Part shown: positions 1 through 7,614 of the stretch, in pieces | Numbering within the stretch: the stretch's first letter is position 1 | Layout of the letters: each line of letters starts with the position of its first letter | Source: CAZWVA01 sp964636885 | GTDB taxonomy: Bacteria > Desulfobacterota_D > UBA1144 > Nemesobacterales > CSP1-2 | Direction of reading: 5' to 3' | Assembly: GCA_964636885.1 (NCBI GenBank) | Contig: CAZWVA010000069.1 | Coordinates: 1-13,715, forward strand | Length of the DNA stretch: 13,715 nucleotides | Translations under genes and position numbers: made by a program | Notes under the pieces: generated by a model | Database searches by the model: none | What the model saw: the letters and a program-made list of their open reading frames with translations, nothing else | Told to the model about the DNA's origin: nothing

Positions 1-187
1 ATGAAAGGATTCAAGTCCAGTCCTAAATCTTCTTTTGGAATCTAAGAAATCTGGGGGATTCAGAAGTGCCTGTAAAAACTTAGGTCTTAGGAATTTCCCT
101 ATATGCCCTTAGTGGATACGGGGTCTAGGAAAACCATCGGTTATTTACGGTACATATAAATCTCCAAATGGGACAATCTACCACAAA
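1..187. other. Gene-free stretch at left edge
   Basis: I translated this stretch in the forward frames and the reverse frames near the small membrane-protein gene and found only short open frames ended by stops. The longest forward frame from base 1 has 14 codons. I see no strong hairpin followed by a T-run, so the terminator for the small gene to the right is not identified. A gene whose end lies beyond the left edge cannot be excluded, but none reads visibly into the window. Confidence 0.5.
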
Positions 188-337
188 TCAGAGGGCAGGG
201 TTGATAAATTGATAATAGATACCACCTATTGCAACTAAGATGGTACCCGTAATGAGTAGCAAAGCGAGGATGGCAAATATCACATCCAGAAAACCCGATC
301 CATCTCTATCATTGGATAGCGTCATCTCTTTCTCCAT
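188..337 (-). CDS. Small single-span membrane protein of unknown function (49 aa)
   Basis: This short gene encodes 49 residues: a charged N-terminus (MEKEMTLSNDRDGSG), one strongly hydrophobic stretch at about residues 16-42 (LDVIFAILALLLITGTILVAIGG), and a short tail YYQFINPAL. That layout predicts one transmembrane helix, probably in the inner membrane. Two starts are possible. The first ATG, at 337, has only a weak purine run before it. The second, four codons later at 325, has GGAG six bases upstream and would give 45 residues. A perfect TTGACA promoter element lies just upstream, which supports expression independent of mobA. I do not recognise the family. Its position behind mobA hints at a membrane or redox-enzyme setting, but that is only inference. 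It could also be a chance open frame, although the clean hydrophobic core plus a promoter argue against this. Confidence 0.55.
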   Translation of the reverse strand: MEKEMTLSNDRDGSGFLDVIFAILALLLITGTILVAIGGIYYQFINPAL

Positions 338-364
338 ATGTCTCTTTTAGTACTGAGCCGAATA

Positions 365-392
365 ATATTAAATTCCCGGGGATTTATGTCAA
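365..392 (-). promoter_or_regulatory. Sigma-70-type promoter for the small membrane protein
   Basis: On the minus strand a perfect -35 hexamer TTGACA (392-387) is followed after 16 bases by TAATAT (370-365). TATTAT at 367-362 is an alternative -10 with a 19-base spacer. A start near 357 would give a leader of about 20 bases before the ATG at 337. The -35 lies within ACACTTGACA, the same ten bases seen at the predicted mobA promoter. Confidence 0.5.
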
Positions 393-456
393 GTGTGATT
401 TGGCCGATAGGAGAGGAGTTAAAATCATCCCACGCATTCATACAACAGAGCGACCT

Positions 457-1056
457 TTATTTATCCTCCCCGATTATCCTCTTTGCTTTTTTCAGATCCT
501 CCTCTGTATTTATGTTGAGAAAAAGGATCTCTGGATCTCCGAATTTGGATATCTCCTCTTCCTCTATGAATCTTACCCTTGGTTTTAGTTCTTGGACTAG
601 AAGGTGAAGGGAAGGATTCCTTCCTTTACTCATCCGCTCTTTCATAAAAGGGAGTAGATCCTTGGAATACGCGGCTATGAGCGGTTCGATTCCCCTCTTC
701 CATCTGGGAACCGCCGCCCCATAACCGACCGCCCTTTCTTTTAAGTAACCTAGAAATCCATCCGTGAGTAGTGGGACGTCCACGGGGGTAACCAATCCGT
801 ATGGGGTCTTCATTTCGGAGAGGCCACTAAAGAGCCCTACCATAGGGCCCATTTCTCTCTCAAGATCCAAAACGAAACGGATACCCTTAATACCCAGATT
901 CTCCTCTTCTCCTAGAACAACGATCACCTCCTCCGTAATGGATCTAAGACGGTTTATAGAGAGTTCTAAGAGACTGGTCCCTAAGAGCATTATATGGCGT
1001 TTATCCATACCCATTCTTTTCGATTTTCCACCTGCAATCACGATCCCTGAAAACAT
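457..1056 (-). CDS. mobA: Molybdenum cofactor guanylyltransferase MobA
   Basis: MobA joins GMP from GTP to molybdopterin to form the guanine dinucleotide cofactor used by DMSO-reductase-family enzymes such as formate dehydrogenase and nitrate reductase. It acts in the cytoplasm. The 199-residue product has the nucleotidyltransferase signature near its N-terminus (GIVIAGGKSKRMGMDKR, residues 4-20), the GPMVGLFSGL segment (70-79) and the metal-binding aspartate in VTPVDVPLL (D93). This size matches the family. I chose the ATG at 1056 because GAGG lies about nine bases upstream and the signature then begins at the normal distance. An in-frame GTG at 1092 would add 12 residues unlike the family. 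No molybdoenzyme gene is in view. The gene is transcribed divergently from the AsmA-like gene. Confidence 0.9.
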   Translation of the reverse strand: MFSGIVIAGGKSKRMGMDKRHIMLLGTSLLELSINRLRSITEEVIVVLGEEENLGIKGIRFVLDLEREMGPMVGLFSGLSEMKTPYGLVTPVDVPLLTDGFLGYLKERAVGYGAAVPRWKRGIEPLIAAYSKDLLPFMKERMSKGRNPSLHLLVQELKPRVRFIEEEEISKFGDPEILFLNINTEEDLKKAKRIIGEDK

Positions 1057-1135
1057 CTGATGGATCCTCTTTGCCTCTACCGAATAACCCACACTAAGAG
1101 CGGATCTCGGTTTAAATAAATCAATCCAAGGAGTA

Positions 1136-1165
1136 AATAAAGACCTTAAAATGTGATCCTGTCAA
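1136..1165 (-). promoter_or_regulatory. Putative mobA promoter
   Basis: On the minus strand a perfect TTGACA (1165-1160) is followed 18 bases later by TTTATT (1141-1136), a 4 of 6 match to the -10 consensus. The leader to the ATG at 1056 would be about 75 bases. The -35 is strong but the -10 is weak, so the exact start is uncertain. Confidence 0.4.
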
Positions 1166-1193
1166 GTGTTTGGTAAGAGGATTCTAATTACAA

Positions 1194-1209
1194 CCCATAG
1201 GGGTATGGG
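1194..1209. repeat. Short perfect inverted repeat in the divergent promoter region
   Basis: CCCATA-GGGG-TATGGG has perfect 6-base arms around four bases. It lies between the predicted mobA and ydbH-like promoters. It could be an operator shared by the two genes or a small hairpin; nothing in the sequence decides between these. Confidence 0.3.
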
Positions 1210-1284
1210 CTGCCATCTACGTAAGGGTTACACACGGTAATCGAGACTCAAATGACTCTTTGTTTCATTCAGAAGATTCCCGAT

Positions 1285-1290
1285 TATAAT
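1285..1290 (+). promoter_or_regulatory. Perfect -10 box directly before the ydbH-like gene
   Basis: TATAAT ends 13 bases before the ATG at 1304. A start at the usual 6-8 bases downstream would leave a leader of roughly 7 bases, with no Shine-Dalgarno sequence. The -35 is poor: TTGTTT at 1260-1265 sits 19 bases away. If real, the message would be leaderless or nearly so. Confidence 0.45.
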
Positions 1291-1303
1291 ATCCCCTAGT
1301 GTT

Positions 1304-4300
1304 ATGACCCTACGAAAAAACAGAGTTCCTAAAACCGTTCTGGTTCTACTGGCCGTTCTTTTTTCCCTTGCTCTCGTTTCCTTTATCCTTGTCTCGGAAT
1401 TTATCGTTCCAAAGGAGGTGCGTGGCTACCTAGAAGGGATCTCTAGGGATAAGGGGTATGAGATCCGGATTAAAAACGTAGAATTCGGCCTTTTTACCGG
1501 TCTTAAAGGGGAAGGGATAGAGATCTTCGATCCACTCATGATAAAACCGATACTAAGGATAGAAGAGGTAGTGATCGTACCCGATATTCTCCGCTTTCTC
1601 CTTGACCGGAGGATAAGGGTGAGGGAAATAATCATAGATGGGTCGGTTCTTTCATTAACCAAAGAGGGATTCGGCAACCTAATGAAATCAACCGGAGCGG
1701 GAGCGTATAGGGACAAGAAAAAAAGACTCCTTCCAATCGAAATCGGGCACGTTGAGATAAGAAACGCCCAGATCAAGGTCATGGGGGTCTTTCTATCTTC
1801 AAAAAGGATCGATTTAGGCATTGGGGATGCCCACCCAGAAGGAGAAAAGACTATAGAACTCTCCGGTTCAATAACCCTCATGAATAACGAGTTAGGAATC
1901 GAGGGAAGGATTAAACCCTTCTTAAAGGTACCGGTTGGAGAATTAAAGATAAACCTCCTAGAGTTAAACATTGGGGCGTTTTCTAACGCAGTCAAGCCGC
2001 CTGTGAAACTCGCCGTGTCCTCGAACCTACGGTTCCGGATCTCAGATACCATCGATTCCCAGGGAACGATCGATCTCGTGCCATCAGAAACCAAGGGGGA
2101 GAAGGAGTCCGATCTTTCCGGAAGACTCGAATACGATTTCCATTATGACAGGACGACCGATACCGCTTTTATAGAGTCCCTCAAACTGGACGTGAATAGG
2201 CTGATCCTCATTTCGATTGGAGGAAATATAGAGGGGGTAACAGCCGAAGGGATCCTCGACCTCAGGGGAAAGGCGGAGAGAATCGAATTAGAAAGGCTGG
2301 CCAAATGGTTTCCCGCCCTCTCAGACATCGGATTTTCGGGAAACGCCGAAGCCGGGGATATAAAGGTTACTGGCTCGATAAAAGACAGAAGCCTTTGCTT
2401 AAGAGGTGATGTTACCCTAAATGGGATAAGGATTAAGGATAAAAAAAACGGTTTCCGGATTGAGGGATCTGAAGGAAAGCTCGAAGTGGTAAGCATCCGG
2501 TTTACCGGAGATGATAATAGGGGTCTTTATACGGAACTCTCTTTCTCTGCTCGCGGTCTCAATGTAGGAACGGAAGGAAAAACAATACGTGCCTCCAGGG
2601 TGGAATCCATGGGCCCTCTGAGGATTGTGTTCCCTTATAGGCCGGAAACCCACGCGTTGCCTGGGAATACATCTCCTAGTCAGAAGGCGGATAGCAAAGC
2701 CCTAAACCGGGGAGAGGGTAGAATGAGCGTTGAGAGTAATGGTCTGTATTACGAGGATCTCTCATTCGGCAGGTTCTCCATAGTAAAAGGAAGTGTAAAC
2801 AAACTCTCATTCGGATTAGAAGAGGGGAATAAATGGACCCTCGATCTATACTCGACCGGCTCTCGGTTCCAGGTAAAGGAGTATGGGATTTACCTAAAGG
2901 AAATTAGAGCCCATATTCAAGCGGAAAAGAACGGCAAATTGAGCCTCTGGGGAGGTATGGATGGTAAGGAAGGGGGCTATAGAGAGTTCTTCTTTCCTCG
3001 CCTCGTTGCAGATTTTAGATTAAGTGGCAACTCGTTACGCCTTACAAATCTCGAGTCCCAGATAGAGGGATACGGGGAATTAAGGGTAAAAGAGATTAGA
3101 CTTGTACCCGGAGACGGCAAAAACGGGTCTTCTTATAGGCTCGCATTCGATCAGGGGAGTTTTTCTGCTTTTAACGGGAGGGTAAAATCGGAGGGGATAA
3201 AAGGAGTGCTTCTTTTCTACACGGGTAAGAATAAGGTAATCTGGAATGGGGATGTATCTATCCGGAAAGGGAGTATCGCCTCTCAAGAACTAAACGATTT
3301 ATCCCTTCGGTTAACCATCTCTCAAGACGGGATCAAACTGGAGGGGATCTCCGGCAGGTTTCTTAATGGCGATATAAGAGGTAGTGCCGTTATTAAAACC
3401 GCTAGGTCCCCTGTTTTCTTCTTCTCCCACGTTGAACTCAAGAGGGCTTCTATCCCTCTAGGTAAACTCAGATTGGGATTGGAGAGACTGGATCTCGATT
3501 TTAAGGGAAGCGTGAATGAAACCCTTTTCCCCGAAGGAAGGGGTGAGATAAGACTCGTTAATCTGGTTATCGAGAAAGACGGGATTAAGTCTTCTCTAAA
3601 AGGCAACGTACATATAGAAACGGTTGGTGAAACCGTTTCTATAAAAGAGGGGTTTATAGAGAACGGGGAGGGTAGAAGAATAAGCATAAAAGTCAAAATG
3701 GAGGATTCCCTAAAAGGGGATAGAAGCCTAGAGATCGATCTACCTCGAATCCCTCTTGTCTTTCTTCAGGAAACCCTATCTCCCATTCTCCCACAGGTCA
3801 TGAGGGAAGGCGAGTCCATGGGCGATATTGGTCTATTCCTTAATATCGATAGATTTCTCGAAGAGGAAACCTCCTTAAAGGGCAGGATACACGTAAAAGG
3901 CGCTTCCTTTATTGGGAAATTGAACGGTACACCGATTCTTATAAAAGACGTAAGTGGAGGGATACCGATAATAAAGGATGGGGACAAGCCGCCAATCTCT
4001 TTGGTTCCTCTAATCGGGTATTACTTAGAACCGGATAGGCTCATTAGCGAAAGGGCTTTTAGGGATTTTCTTCATCTAGCGAAGCGAGATGGAATAGAAG
4101 ACAGGGAAGGCCTTCTAAAGATCGAGCGGATAGAATATGGATTTTTGAGGCTGAGGGATATAGAATGCGGAATTGAGCTGAATAAAGGGAGGATAAATCT
4201 CAGACGGTTTAAATCCGATCTCTATAGAGGCCTTGCGTTTGGCACCGGGGTATTTGATTTCGGCGGTAAAGAGAGCACGCACGATGTATCTTTTCTTTTT

Positions 4301-4753
4301 AAAAACATAAGCCTTATGGACATATCTAGTAGTATTCCCTCCACAAAGGACTATATCTCAGGAATGGTAAACGGCCTTGCCTGGGTAAGGGGAAAGGGCT
4401 ATGAGCTAAAGACGCTCTCAGGGGTCTTCGGCTTCTGGGCCATAGAATCGGAAAAGGAACCGAGGAGGGTCGGAAAAGCTCTCCTTATGAAACTCGGTGT
4501 AAGGGAGAGATTCTTCCTCCGGCCATACCGCAAATACGATGAGGGTGAGATCCAGGGTTATATCAAAGGTGGCGTTATTACATTTAAGGAGCTCAAGTTA
4601 TTAAACGAGACACTAGGCATAAGGGATCTATCCATTCGTGTAGACAAAAAGAGGAACTCCATATCCGTAGTGCATCTCCTTTCCGTGATAAGGGAAACGG
4701 CAAAGAGGGCGGGCAGGGGAGAACTAAGAATCGAATTTAAGGATAAGAGGTGA
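1304..4753 (+). CDS. AsmA-superfamily YdbH-like protein (1149 aa), inter-membrane lipid transport
   Basis: The N-terminus has a short basic stretch, one transmembrane helix at about residues 11-32, then a long periplasmic region of alternating beta-strand segments with no cysteine-rich or catalytic motif. This is the pattern of AsmA-superfamily proteins (TamB, YhdP, YdbH), which form hydrophobic grooves spanning the periplasm and carry phospholipids to the outer membrane. The C-terminal part (about 1000-1149; segments DYISGMVNGLAWVRGKGYELKTL and EGEIQGYIKGGVITFKEL) resembles the AsmA-type end domain. At 1149 residues it is longer than E. coli YdbH (about 880) and close to TamB or YhdP size. 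I favour YdbH because the next gene, 7 bases downstream, encodes a YnbE/YdbL-type protein, as in the E. coli ydbH-ynbE-ydbL operon. No Shine-Dalgarno precedes the ATG. A TamB- or YhdP-type paralogue is the alternative. Confidence 0.75.
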   Translation: MTLRKNRVPKTVLVLLAVLFSLALVSFILVSEFIVPKEVRGYLEGISRDKGYEIRIKNVEFGLFTGLKGEGIEIFDPLMIKPILRIEEVVIVPDILRFLLDRRIRVREIIIDGSVLSLTKEGFGNLMKSTGAGAYRDKKKRLLPIEIGHVEIRNAQIKVMGVFLSSKRIDLGIGDAHPEGEKTIELSGSITLMNNELGIEGRIKPFLKVPVGELKINLLELNIGAFSNAVKPPVKLAVSSNLRFRISDTIDSQGTIDLVPSETKGEKESDLSGRLEYDFHYDRTTDTAFIESLKLDVNRLILISIGGNIEGVTAEGILDLRGKAERIELERLAKWFPALSDIGFSGNAEAGDIKVTGSIKDRSLCLRGDVTLNGIRIKDKKNGFRIEGSEGKLEVVSIRFTGDDNRGLYTELSFSARGLNVGTEGKTIRASRVESMGPLRIVFPYRPETHALPGNTSPSQKADSKALNRGEGRMSVESNGLYYEDLSFGRFSIVKGSVNKLSFGLEEGNKWTLDLYSTGSRFQVKEYGIYLKEIRAHIQAEKNGKLSLWGGMDGKEGGYREFFFPRLVADFRLSGNSLRLTNLESQIEGYGELRVKEIRLVPGDGKNGSSYRLAFDQGSFSAFNGRVKSEGIKGVLLFYTGKNKVIWNGDVSIRKGSIASQELNDLSLRLTISQDGIKLEGISGRFLNGDIRGSAVIKTARSPVFFFSHVELKRASIPLGKLRLGLERLDLDFKGSVNETLFPEGRGEIRLVNLVIEKDGIKSSLKGNVHIETVGETVSIKEGFIENGEGRRISIKVKMEDSLKGDRSLEIDLPRIPLVFLQETLSPILPQVMREGESMGDIGLFLNIDRFLEEETSLKGRIHVKGASFIGKLNGTPILIKDVSGGIPIIKDGDKPPISLVPLIGYYLEPDRLISERAFRDFLHLAKRDGIEDREGLLKIERIEYGFLRLRDIECGIELNKGRINLRRFKSDLYRGLAFGTGVFDFGGKESTHDVSFLFKNISLMDISSSIPSTKDYISGMVNGLAWVRGKGYELKTLSGVFGFWAIESEKEPRRVGKALLMKLGVRERFFLRPYRKYDEGEIQGYIKGGVITFKELKLLNETLGIRDLSIRVDKKRNSISVVHLLSVIRETAKRAGRGELRIEFKDKR

Positions 4754-4760
4754 CCAGAAG

Positions 4761-5441
4761 ATGAAGAGGATCACAAGAACCGTTTTTCAGGCGCTTATTC
4801 CGGTGTTTTTCATTCCCCTTTCTTCTTGCGCGATTGTAACGGTAAACATCTACTTCCCTGCTGAGGAGGTAAAGGAGGCCTATAAGAGCCTAGAAGAGGA
4901 ACTACTTAAGGCTCCTCAGCCAGAGGAAAAGGCCCCGGAGGAGAAGCCCCGGAGCCTAATGGAGTATCCCAAAGAGCCCCAACTCGAATCGAGAAGGGTT
5001 ATCTTTCTTAGGAGGAGATTCGATATCAACATCGGTAAAACCGCATGGGCGGCTGGAGATCTTTCAGAACAGATCACCAGAGAGATCCGAGGTATGCCGG
5101 ATGTAGTACAGGCCTTTCGTAGTAGGGGAAAAAGGCTTTCTTCCATAAACGGACTCCTCTTCCAGGGAAAGGTCGGGGAGGGGAATAAGGGACTCCTCGT
5201 CAGAAGGGGCGATCTAACGCCGCAGGAGTCGGCGGATTTTAATGCGGAAAACTCCGATAGGCAGATAATAATCAGGGGAATGGCTAAGGCAATTGTGAAG
5301 ATCAATAAACTCGATCCAACTCCTGAGAACATAAACCGTGTCCTTCCTCAGGCAGGCGAGCAGTTTGCCGCGGTAAGAAGGGACGAAGCCCAGCCCGGTT
5401 GGGAGATTCAGCTTCCGGATGGAAGATGGGTCAAGAAGTAG
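4761..5441 (+). CDS. DUF1318 lipoprotein, apparent YnbE-YdbL fusion (226 aa)
   Basis: The product begins with a lipoprotein signal peptide ending in the lipobox LSSC (lipidated Cys at residue 23). The next residue is Ala, not Asp, so outer-membrane sorting is expected. After the Cys comes VTVNIYFPAEEVKEAYKSLEEELLK (about 26-50), similar to the short lipoprotein YnbE. A Pro/Glu-rich linker (about 51-75) follows, then a DUF1318/YdbL-type domain from about residue 85, ending in the typical WEIQLPDGRWVKK. In E. coli, YnbE is an outer-membrane lipoprotein that pairs with YdbH, and YdbL is a separate periplasmic modulator; here both seem joined. An Ala-rich segment KTAWAAGD at about 92-99 looks like a relic of the signal peptide a separate YdbL would carry. 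The AGGTGA ribosome site overlaps the stop codon of the upstream gene, so translation is probably coupled. Assignment to DUF1318 is confident; the fusion reading is inference. Confidence 0.8.
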   Translation: MKRITRTVFQALIPVFFIPLSSCAIVTVNIYFPAEEVKEAYKSLEEELLKAPQPEEKAPEEKPRSLMEYPKEPQLESRRVIFLRRRFDINIGKTAWAAGDLSEQITREIRGMPDVVQAFRSRGKRLSSINGLLFQGKVGEGNKGLLVRRGDLTPQESADFNAENSDRQIIIRGMAKAIVKINKLDPTPENINRVLPQAGEQFAAVRRDEAQPGWEIQLPDGRWVKK

Positions 5442-5447
5442 GGGTTT

Positions 5448-5459
5448 GGTACTAGTACC
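5448..5459. repeat. Perfect 12-base palindrome after the lipoprotein gene
   Basis: GGTACTAGTACC is fully self-complementary and begins seven bases after the lipoprotein stop codon. It has no loop and no following T-run, so it is a poor terminator candidate. A protein-binding site for the downstream response-regulator promoter (30-60 bases further on) is possible but unproven. Confidence 0.3.
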
Positions 5460-5478
5460 GGCTCATACTAAATTACTA

Positions 5479-5507
5479 TTGATTTAAAGTAGGTGATTTG
5501 ATATAGA
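5479..5507 (+). promoter_or_regulatory. Putative promoter of the response regulator gene
   Basis: TTGATT (5479-5484) and TATAGA (5502-5507) are separated by exactly 17 bases, each matching 4 of 6 consensus positions. Transcription would start near 5514, giving a leader of about 108 bases that contains a 37-codon open frame. Confidence 0.4.
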
Positions 5508-5621
5508 GAACCGTTGGGAAAATGAACCCTGCGTTCTTGGTTTATCGTGCAGTCTTACACAAGGATGAGGGGTCTTGGGATGAGACGGGGAATAGAACCC
5601 AGGGAGATTTCTGGAGGGGCA

Positions 5622-5993
5622 ATGAAAAAATTTAAGGTCCTTATTGTAGAGGACGATGAGGTAACAGCGGCCTTAGAGAAACAGATCCTGGAGAATGAAG
5701 GATTCGAGGTGGATACCGCAGGAGACGGATTAGAGGGGTTGGAGAAGATAGGGCTGAATCGGTACGATGTGATAATCTCCGACTTTGATATGCCACGGAT
5801 GAAGGGGGACGAACTTCAAATAGAGGTGCAGAAGTTAAGTCAGGATTTGGCAAAAAGGATGATATTCGTATCGGGAAACGCCTACTGTTTTACCAGGTTA
5901 AGAGAGAGTCCATTGTTGCTAAAGCCCTTTTCCTTCGAGCAACTGGTAGAAGCGATTAATAACCTCATCTCATCCGATGTTGAACCCGGCTGA
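5622..5993 (+). CDS. Single-domain response regulator (receiver only, 123 aa)
   Basis: The protein is one CheY-like receiver domain with no output domain. It carries the acidic pocket E10-D11-D12 (VLIVEDDE), the phospho-acceptor D54 (VIISDFDMP), the switch residue S84 (MIFVSGNA) and the conserved lysine K101 (LLLKPFSFEQL). A partner histidine kinase would phosphorylate D54, but no kinase is in the window. The loop between S84 and K101 is short, as in receiver domains attached to hybrid kinases, so it may serve in a phosphorelay rather than as a flagellar-type CheY. The ATG at 5622 follows GGAGGGGC and places the first strand correctly. An open frame extends upstream to 5547 but its extra residues look non-coding. 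It is convergent with glnA, sharing a terminator, and its link to either neighbour is unknown. Confidence 0.88.
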   Translation: MKKFKVLIVEDDEVTAALEKQILENEGFEVDTAGDGLEGLEKIGLNRYDVIISDFDMPRMKGDELQIEVQKLSQDLAKRMIFVSGNAYCFTRLRESPLLLKPFSFEQLVEAINNLISSDVEPG

Positions 5994-6045
5994 ATACCGA
6001 TTGCGCCGTTTTGAAGGCGAGGAATCCCAATCAATCTGATATAAG

Positions 6046-6075
6046 GAAAGGCGGCAGAGAATCCTGCCGCCTTTC
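6046..6075. terminator. Bidirectional terminator between the response regulator and glnA
   Basis: A perfect 12-base-pair stem (GAAAGGCGGCAG at 6046-6057 with CTGCCGCCTTTC at 6064-6075) closes a six-base AGAATC loop. It lies between two convergent genes, 52 bases after the response-regulator stop and 22 bases after the glnA stop. A/T bases flank the GC core on both sides, giving short T-rich ends in both directions, though without a long T-run. Confidence 0.8.
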
Positions 6076-6097
6076 AGTCGGTTTGATTCAGAGTGTT

Positions 6098-7564
6098 CTA
6101 GACATCAAAGTAAAGTACAAACTCATAGGGTACAGGACGAAGCCTTACAGGATCCACGTCATGCTCCTTCTTATAGCTTATCCATGTCTCAATCACATCC
6201 TCCGTAAACACGTCGCCTTTAAGGAGAAAATCATGGTCACTTTCAAGGGCCTTTAGGGCGTCTTCCAACGAACCCGGCACAGACGGGATTCCCGCAAGCT
6301 CCTCCGGGCCAAGTGCGTATATGTCCTTATCAAGCGGCTCTCCTGGGTTTAGCTTCTTCTCTATTCCATCGAGCCCTGCCATAAGCATAGCAGCAAAGGC
6401 AAGGTAGCCATTGCAGGATGGGTCTGGGAATCTAACCTCCACCCTTTTTGCCTTAGGACTCGGAGAATACATCGGGATCCTTATAGCCGCGCTTCTATTC
6501 CTTGCGGAGTAGGCGAGGTTAACGGGAGCCTCAAAACCTGGAACGAGCCTCCTATAAGAGTTCGTCGTGGGGTTGGTGAACGCGCATATAGCCGGGGCGT
6601 GCTTCAGTATTCCCCCGATATAGTGCAAGGCCATATCGCTTAGACCGGCGTAACCGTTTCCCGCAAAAAGCGGCTCTCCGTTTTTCCAGAGTGATTGATG
6701 GGTGTGCATGCCCGAACCGTTATCTCCAAATATAGGCTTAGGCATGAAGGTAACGGTTTTTCCGTATTTTTTAGCAACGTTTCTGCATACGTATTTATAC
6801 CACTTCATCCTGTCTCCCATCTCGACAAGCGGGGCGAACCGCATATCGATCTCGGCCTGACCCGCGGTTGAGACCTCGTGATGATGCGCCTCGACCATGA
6901 TGCCGAGCTCCTCCAGGACCCTAACCATTTCCGATCTTATATCCTGAAATGTATCAGTGGGTGGAACCGGAAAATACCCCTCTTTGTATCTGGGCTTGTA
7001 TCCCAGGTTCGGCCTTTCTTCCCTTCCGGTGTTCCATGCCCCCTCTACGGAATCCAAGAAGTAGTATCCAGCATTGGATGTCTGATCATACCTGACATCG
7101 TCCAATATGAAGAACTCGAGTTCTGGTCCGAAGTATGCCGTATCGGCTATCCCCGTGCTCTTCATATAGGCCGTTGCTTTCTTGGCTATATTCCTAGGGT
7201 CACGTGAGTATGGTTCGCGCGTTATTGGATCCACCACATCGCATATTATCACCAAGGTGGGAGCTGCGGTAAAGGGGTCCATCCTTGCGGTTTTGGGGTC
7301 GGGGATGACAAGCATATCGCTTGCATGAATAGATTGCCATCCTCGGATACTCGACCCGTCAAAACCAAGCCCCTCCTCAAAGGCCTTTTCATCCAGCTCG
7401 TGAGACGGAACGCTGAAGTGTTGCCAGGTCCCAAGGAAGTCGAGAAACCGCAAGTCCACAATCCCGACCTCTTTTTCCTTTATCAATTTTAATACGTCAC
7501 TCACCTTTTGAGGGAACATAGAATTCGTTCCCTTGTTATTCGAGTTGCTCCTTTTAGTGGGCAT
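6098..7564 (-). CDS. glnA: Glutamine synthetase type I
   Basis: GlnA makes glutamine from glutamate, ammonia and ATP, and works as a cytoplasmic dodecamer. All class I landmarks are present: GFDGSSIRGW (68-76, D69 for ammonium), the metal ligands in FGPELEFF (E148, E150), FMPKPIFGDNGSGMHTHQS (273-291), NPTTNSYRRLVPGFEAP (331-347, flap E345) and ARNRSAAIRIP. A tyrosine in DKDIYALGPEE (Y416) occupies the place of the adenylylation tyrosine of beta-type enzymes, so control by GlnE is likely, although no glnE is in view. The ATG at 7564 has AGGAGG ten bases upstream. It gives 488 residues, about 15 longer than usual, because of a polar leader (MPTKRSNSNNKGTNS). An internal ATG at 7519 would give the usual length but has a weaker ribosome site. 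The gene follows glnB by 50 bases and shares its promoter. Confidence 0.97.
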   Translation of the reverse strand: MPTKRSNSNNKGTNSMFPQKVSDVLKLIKEKEVGIVDLRFLDFLGTWQHFSVPSHELDEKAFEEGLGFDGSSIRGWQSIHASDMLVIPDPKTARMDPFTAAPTLVIICDVVDPITREPYSRDPRNIAKKATAYMKSTGIADTAYFGPELEFFILDDVRYDQTSNAGYYFLDSVEGAWNTGREERPNLGYKPRYKEGYFPVPPTDTFQDIRSEMVRVLEELGIMVEAHHHEVSTAGQAEIDMRFAPLVEMGDRMKWYKYVCRNVAKKYGKTVTFMPKPIFGDNGSGMHTHQSLWKNGEPLFAGNGYAGLSDMALHYIGGILKHAPAICAFTNPTTNSYRRLVPGFEAPVNLAYSARNRSAAIRIPMYSPSPKAKRVEVRFPDPSCNGYLAFAAMLMAGLDGIEKKLNPGEPLDKDIYALGPEELAGIPSVPGSLEDALKALESDHDFLLKGDVFTEDVIETWISYKKEHDVDPVRLRPVPYEFVLYFDV

Positions 7565-7614
7565 TTTGTTGTTTCCTCCTGGTGTTTAGTGTGTTTTTAA
7601 AGTCGTTTTTTATC

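Noticed and set aside
1426..2094. 222-codon minus-strand frame opposite the ydbH-like gene
   Set aside because: It lies wholly inside a long gene with a clear AsmA-type product and operon partner. Its translation is Ser/Ile/Pro-rich with no recognisable domain.
5448..5459. GGTACTAGTACC as a terminator of the lipoprotein gene
   Set aside because: A 12-base palindrome without a loop or T-run cannot form a convincing terminator hairpin.
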